NCBI GenBank assembly: GCA_022113835.1
Contig: JAILWY010000006.1
Location: forward strand, 2,108,001-2,172,000
Direction of reading: 5' to 3'
DNA length: 64,000 nucleotides
Origin: Atopsyche davidsoni
Lineage: Eukaryota > Arthropoda > Insecta > Trichoptera > Hydrobiosidae
The stretch's first letter is position 1. Every line of letters starts with the position of its first letter. The notes beneath the pieces were generated by a model that saw only the letters and a list, made by a program, of their open reading frames with translations, was not told the origin of the DNA and searched no databases. Below are positions 59,031 through 64,000 of the stretch, in pieces. The position numbers and the translations under genes were made by a program.

Positions 59031-59594
59031 AAATAATCACATCATCCATCGGCATTTAACAATAATCTTATTTTTTTGAATTGGATATATCAAGCCACTA
59101 GGAGAAATTCTGGCATGGATTCGCTTAAGAAAAAGAATCGCCAATGAAAAAAAAAATTGAATGAAGTGAATAATATTAAATTAAAGTCGATATATATATT
59201 TAAATATGTTAAGTTTTAACGATTAACTATAATATATTGCAATATACTCCTGTAACCTTTTTTTGATCTTCTGTGAAATTATTACGATTTCAGTGATAAC
59301 AAGATAAAAGAAATGAGTATATCAATTTCTATATGATTTAAAAAGAATTGAAAAAAAAAGTATTTTGAATGGCGTTGCAATGCATAAATCATTTTTTGTA
59401 ATCCTCTTATGTTCACTTATAGTAATATGCTTTAAAAAATAGCTGAAGTAAAATAAAACAATTTTAATACGTAATAAGTTTCTTAAATTTCTAATGCTAT
59501 TGTGTAAATTTTCATTACATTAATGGCCCAAAAGCTGGCGAGTACAATAGGGGGTGGGAAGGGGGAGGGCACGTTTCTAAAGGCCGAGGTCCTT
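59031..59594. other. AT-rich non-coding sequence
   Basis: Nothing recognised; a G-rich patch lies at 59,548-59,572. Confidence 0.5.
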
Positions 59595-59675
59595 CAGTTT
59601 GAGGGCCACTGAGGCATGGCCCACGGCTCCGGGTTTGATTCCTCCTGATGGATATTGGACCCGAGCTTTTATAGG
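59595..59675 (+). mobile_element. SINE-like relic
   Basis: The B-box-like GGGTTTGATTCC (59631-59642) is followed by ATTGGACCCGAGCTT, nearly the same block as downstream of the B-box region in the 45.1 kb minus-strand element. The A-box half is too degraded to recognise. Confidence 0.4.
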
Positions 59676-62600
59676 ACGGCGATCATCTCGATAAATGGGC
59701 CAATAAAAGTGATCTCTTTATTTTGTTGCGACTGGAGACCGGCTACTGTGGAGATATGCCTTATTGCCACTAACTTAGTTTGCGACTTGCAATTTTGCGT
59801 TTAGAGAAGTTTGAATTGATTTTTAAGTGTAATTGGAACTAAATACCTCTTGCTTATTATCATAAAATCAGGTTTACACACATTCAATTGAGGCTGTTTG
59901 TAAATAGACATGACTAAAATAGAAAAGTTCTTGTATAGCCTATTTGTATAGGCACCGTGATTATACCATAAAAAAACAGTAATATTTTGGATCTCTTTGA
60001 TATCGTAAATTTTTTGGTCAATCCAATTTTTTTACCCTGTAAGGCTTAAATGAATAAATAAATACATCACTGAAGAAATAAATTTTTTTTCAGTTGTGGA
60101 GTAGCGGTGGTCAAATGCATTAAAACGCTTTATTACGTTAACTATGCAGAATAGGTCGTTTCTCGTTTGAGCTATTTACCTATTGTTAGTAAAAATGAAT
60201 ATTCAACAAAATTTATTGCCACCAGAGTTTTCGTTTTTTTTTTTTTTACATTTGAATTTTAAAATATTAAAATGATTGCTTGCTTCTGAATTTTCAAAAC
60301 AGAGCCTCAAATAAAGTACAATCATGGGAAAATGAAAAGCAATCATACATGATTGTGTCGAGCTGGCTTTAGCGCGGCTTCAGCTGCAGCAGCTCTCCAG
60401 GGGGTGGTCTTCAGTTTTCAGCCAGAAGAATGGGGTAGTTAGGCCCGCGATCCCTCCGAAGTTGGCCGCTTCGTTGCTGAATTATTTTTATGCGCCCGCC
60501 AGGCAATCCGGCCCGAATGGATCCGCGGCTTAACGACGTTTCGGCCAAATCTCCCCGCGGCAGATGGCTTTTTTACAGTTTAATTATAGATGCTTTTTGT
60601 GACATTTTTTGACTATTGAAATATTTTTTTTAACATTTGATCATTTTGTGTTATTTCAAGCATTAATTTCTGAAAAAGAAAAATTATTTTATTGAAATCA
60701 AAAAATGATCCGTTTCCCAATTTGTTTCGGGCTTATGATGAATTATTAATGTTGTTCATGATTTTAATATTAAACGTGTTTTGTATTTAAACTCAATATA
60801 TAAGAAAAACATTTGAGACAAAGTATTTTTTTGTGATACTAATTCGTCACATCACAAGATCAAAGTTCTTAATTTAGCGTGTTATTCAAAATATTTCATT
60901 TGCATTGGCACATAGATACATTGTTTGCACACATTAACAATAATTTATTTTCTTATATATTAGTTATAGGCCTACAATTAATGAAGGGTTTAATCTATGT
61001 TAGTAACTGCTTCGTTTAATATAATCAAGGATTTTTTCACATACATGGAGTGCAGCTAAAATTATTTAGGTTTTGGGATATCAAATACGTTCATAAATTA
61101 TTATTTAATTTTTGTGTGTGTGGAACGGCCTTAATTTACTCTCTCCAAACAAAGCAGAGTATAAACCTCATGACACAAATTCACGTAATTGATAGCAAAA
61201 TATTTCACACAATATATCTATAGTAATATTACGAGAGAGCACTTCGTTACTGACTAAATGGTTCGCATAAAGGCGTAACATGTGCGCACAATAACTCTGG
61301 GGTCCCTACAATAGTTCCGATGCGATAGCGAAACCAAACTGAGAATTCTGAAAAAACAGTAAATTTCTCCGCTACAATTATTCTCTAATTTACTACGTAG
61401 CTGGTGATAATTCCCAACCACGACTTCCGACCATTAGGCTAATGAGCCCAGATGGAATTCAATATTTCAAACAAAAAAAATATCAATGTAGAAATAGAAA
61501 CGCTACCAAATACTGTAACAAATAGACGGAACGTGTCCTGAAATATTTACTCAACGGCCTTATATGTTTGATAAACTGTTATATCTCAAGTGTCTACTGT
61601 GCTTTTTTGATATACGTGATCTGTCGTTAACACGCTTGGCTATTAGCCTTACGCTGTAGCGAAATCTCTGTTTGTATTGTTTTGTATTGACAACTTTTCA
61701 TGTACAGCTGCGGCTGAATATCTGAAAAGAATTAGATATTATTTGCACAAAAAAGTTTTATATTTGCAAGAAGCAGGATATTGAATTAGTTATTTTGTAT
61801 TAGTGATAAAATGCAACGGTGCGTTGCCATACCGCGCGGTTTTACTTGTGCGATAATGATGGGTGCGATTCTCAGTAATGTGTGCTGTTTCATTATTCAT
61901 TTTTATCGGTCTTGGAAAAAACGATGGGCAGAATTATACTTTTAGTTGTCTGCGATTTCCGAGAGCTGCATTCATTATAATTAGACCGGCAATATAGCAT
62001 TGTGTGACATCGCACTTCAGGAACGGAGGCCAAAAAATATCTAGCTGTATTGTCTTTCTGGTGGTGTGAATGGTGTGACAGCGCACTGAAGACAGCTAAA
62101 AAGTTTAATGTGTTTAAACCATATATAGTATAACAAATTATTTTTATTTAAGACATTATATGTCTGCTCTTGTTTTTATGAGTGCTCTTTATTTTTTTAT
62201 TTTTTTATTATTGAAGTCCCTGCGGTCTGTTGGATGGAAGAGCCTATCAATTTCAGAAGTTTTGAAAATTGGGAGAGTCATTCCACTCTGCTAGCAGCGG
62301 ATTCTCAAAGTCTTCGATCAAATTGCATGCTATAATGGAGAGAGCCAATGAAGCTTGTTACGTTGAACGATGTGATAGGAGCTGTACGAGCGGCTGGTTG
62401 AAATAACGTCAGGTGATAGCTTTACTGAGACTCTGCTAGAGGTACTGGAAACTCATAAACAGTGTTTAAAAGCCTACCAGCGGTTCCATTAATGAAAAAT
62501 ATGTTATAAACACTTACAAAACAATAGAAAAAAAAGGTTATTTGAAAAGTTTTTGGTGTCTCGCAATGTGAAATATTATTTAAATAGACAAAAATAATAA

Positions 62601-64000
62601 TTTAGCTGCGTGTATTAGCAAATTGCGTATAGTGCGACTCAGCATTCTCGGTTTCTTTTTTTTTTAGCGACCGATAGATTATTCTTTTGAATATAAATGA
62701 TTATGGCTACAGAGATAACAGTGTCTGGACAAAAGGATTAGGTCAGACATTCTGAACAAAACTTTTATATTTTTTGGAAATAATCTTATTTATATATCAG
62801 TCTGGCTCGTGACACATTCATGCCTTATCTATTGACGCCAGACTGACAATTTGACGTTTTTTTGCGATATAAAGGACTCTTTTTGTTTTTCAAAATTTCA
62901 AATGTAATTCAATTGTCTCGTCAAATTTTTGAAGCGACATTCGGAATATCATAAAAAATAAACGACAGAAACAGAACGCTAACATCGCCTTTACAAAACC
63001 AAGGTAAATATTTTATGAAGGGGTAGAAATAAACAAATAAAAATATAACGTTATGATGTTTAATAAGGGGTAGGTTTTTTGATGCATTTCGATAAGGGTT
63101 TCTGTGGAGAGCTTCGTGAGACGAATTCGTTTATAAGAATAGAGCCTGGCTAATCGATAAATCGTTTCACCCTTTTGTGGGCATTTCCTTCAATCGCTCG
63201 GCTTGCGTATTTGTATTCGATCGTTTGTCCTGTGTTCTTACCGTTTTTTCTTTTCGTTTTGCAAGTAAGGTTCCCGGAACCCGCCGATTGTGCCCCCAGC
63301 AACAATAGGACCGGCTCTCGTCTGAATCAACAATCAGGTATCAAAAATAAACAGATTTCCCAAACCGGACAAACAAAATTATAATGTGTTTGCAGAAGAG
63401 GACGCTAAACCTTTTCCAGTTGCTCGAGATTACGACATAGCCCTCGTAGGCCCGAGTGTACATAGGACACTCGATATTTCTGTTGAGATGTCATACTGGC
63501 ATACATATTTTAGCTGAAAAGGGTCTCTCTACTCTATAAATTTTGCTTGCAGGCATGGGTGTGTTTGATAAATACATTTTTTATTGATTGCGAAATCTAA
63601 CCTATTTATATTGAAAGACTAGAAGAAGCGTGGAGAATATTCATAGAAACAAGACATATATTTTATGCGCCCAATTTAATATTTTAAAAATGTTTTATAG
63701 GATGTTATAAAACCTGACAACTACATTTAATATTGTTGTAAAGAGTTGCCTTGAGCCATATCTGTTATTTTTTAAGCGTTCTTTTTAAATGAATATATTA
63801 ATTAACTACCTGATAAGTTTCAATATAATTATGAAACTTTTGGATTCAGCATAAATAAGGATAATATGATTTGTTAAATTCAGATTCGGTAATTGATATG
63901 TAATGTTTGATATATGTCACAAACATGTGAAGAAATTCTACATCAGATTTTTACTTTCATGGTGGTGAGATAATGTAGCATTAAAGTGAATTTATCATAT
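59676..64000. other. AT-rich non-coding sequence with GC-rich island at 60,350-60,560
   Basis: The island is CpG-containing, of high complexity, and has no coding frame. A TTTTTTTTCAG acceptor-like sequence near 60,080 lacks a matching open frame. The last 3.4 kb show no gene, repeat or RNA; a 69-codon frame at 63175-63384 is unrecognised. Confidence 0.5.

Noticed and set aside
1..64000. CRISPR array, prokaryotic operons, rRNA or viral genes
   Set aside because: No regularly spaced short repeats with unique spacers, no dense coding, no rRNA-like conserved blocks; only retroelement relics were found.

Overview
This 64 kb window is AT-rich, intron-type or intergenic DNA from a eukaryote, most likely an arthropod and probably an insect. 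The reasons are: there are no dense open reading frames; insect-style non-LTR reverse transcriptase relics and a Ty3/Gypsy LTR element are present; and tRNA-derived repeats and short TTAGG-like stretches occur. I see no complete host protein-coding gene, rRNA, functional tRNA gene or CRISPR array. The species cannot be named from this sequence alone.

Layout. 0-11.8 kb is mostly plain AT-rich sequence, with a GC-rich block (0.35-0.79 kb) that may be a solo LTR or promoter, a pogo/Tigger-like remnant (1.8-2.0 kb), a hairpin-rich GC block (2.1-2.5 kb), a LINE 3' relic (5.8 kb), a well-formed candidate spliced exon (8.2 kb) and a repeat tail with a hammerhead-core-like arrangement (9.4 kb). At 11.8-12.8 kb a 398-bp unit carrying a tRNA-like sequence is repeated about 2.5 times with no difference I could see. 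13.7-30 kb holds a SINE-like head, a LINE relic (23.5 kb), two related dispersed repeat copies (24.2 and 30.8 kb), a GC-rich hairpin with a CAC/CAT tract (23.85-23.95 kb) and a hAT-like MITE (29.3-29.6 kb). 31-51 kb is gene-desert DNA with GC-rich islands. Among them is a promoter-like block with a strong splice donor on the minus strand (34.5-34.8 kb), two further exon candidates (36.75 and 42.8 kb) and a CpG-rich block with YY1- and ETS-like sites (49.0-49.15 kb).

The best-defined element is a 2,944-bp Ty3/Gypsy-type LTR retrotransposon on the minus strand at 51,597-54,540. It has two 321-bp LTRs, a CTAT target duplication, a tRNA-Leu-like primer site and a polypurine tract. Its interior keeps only a SAP-domain Gag-like N-terminus, two in-frame minisatellites (57-bp and 69-bp units) and a broken integrase tail; protease, reverse transcriptase and RNase H are missing. 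At 55.7-56.24 kb two copies of the same tRNA-like module seen at 12 kb lie head-to-head as 168/169-bp inverted arms. A LINE reverse-transcriptase relic follows on the minus strand (56.9-57.3 kb). The last 6 kb are AT-rich, with a GC-rich block containing an RFX X-box-like palindrome (58.8 kb) and a SINE-like relic (59.6 kb).

No genes here work together as a pathway. The window is a mobile-element graveyard set in probable regulatory or intronic DNA. The GC-rich islands may be conserved regulatory elements, but that is inference: no alignment could be run.
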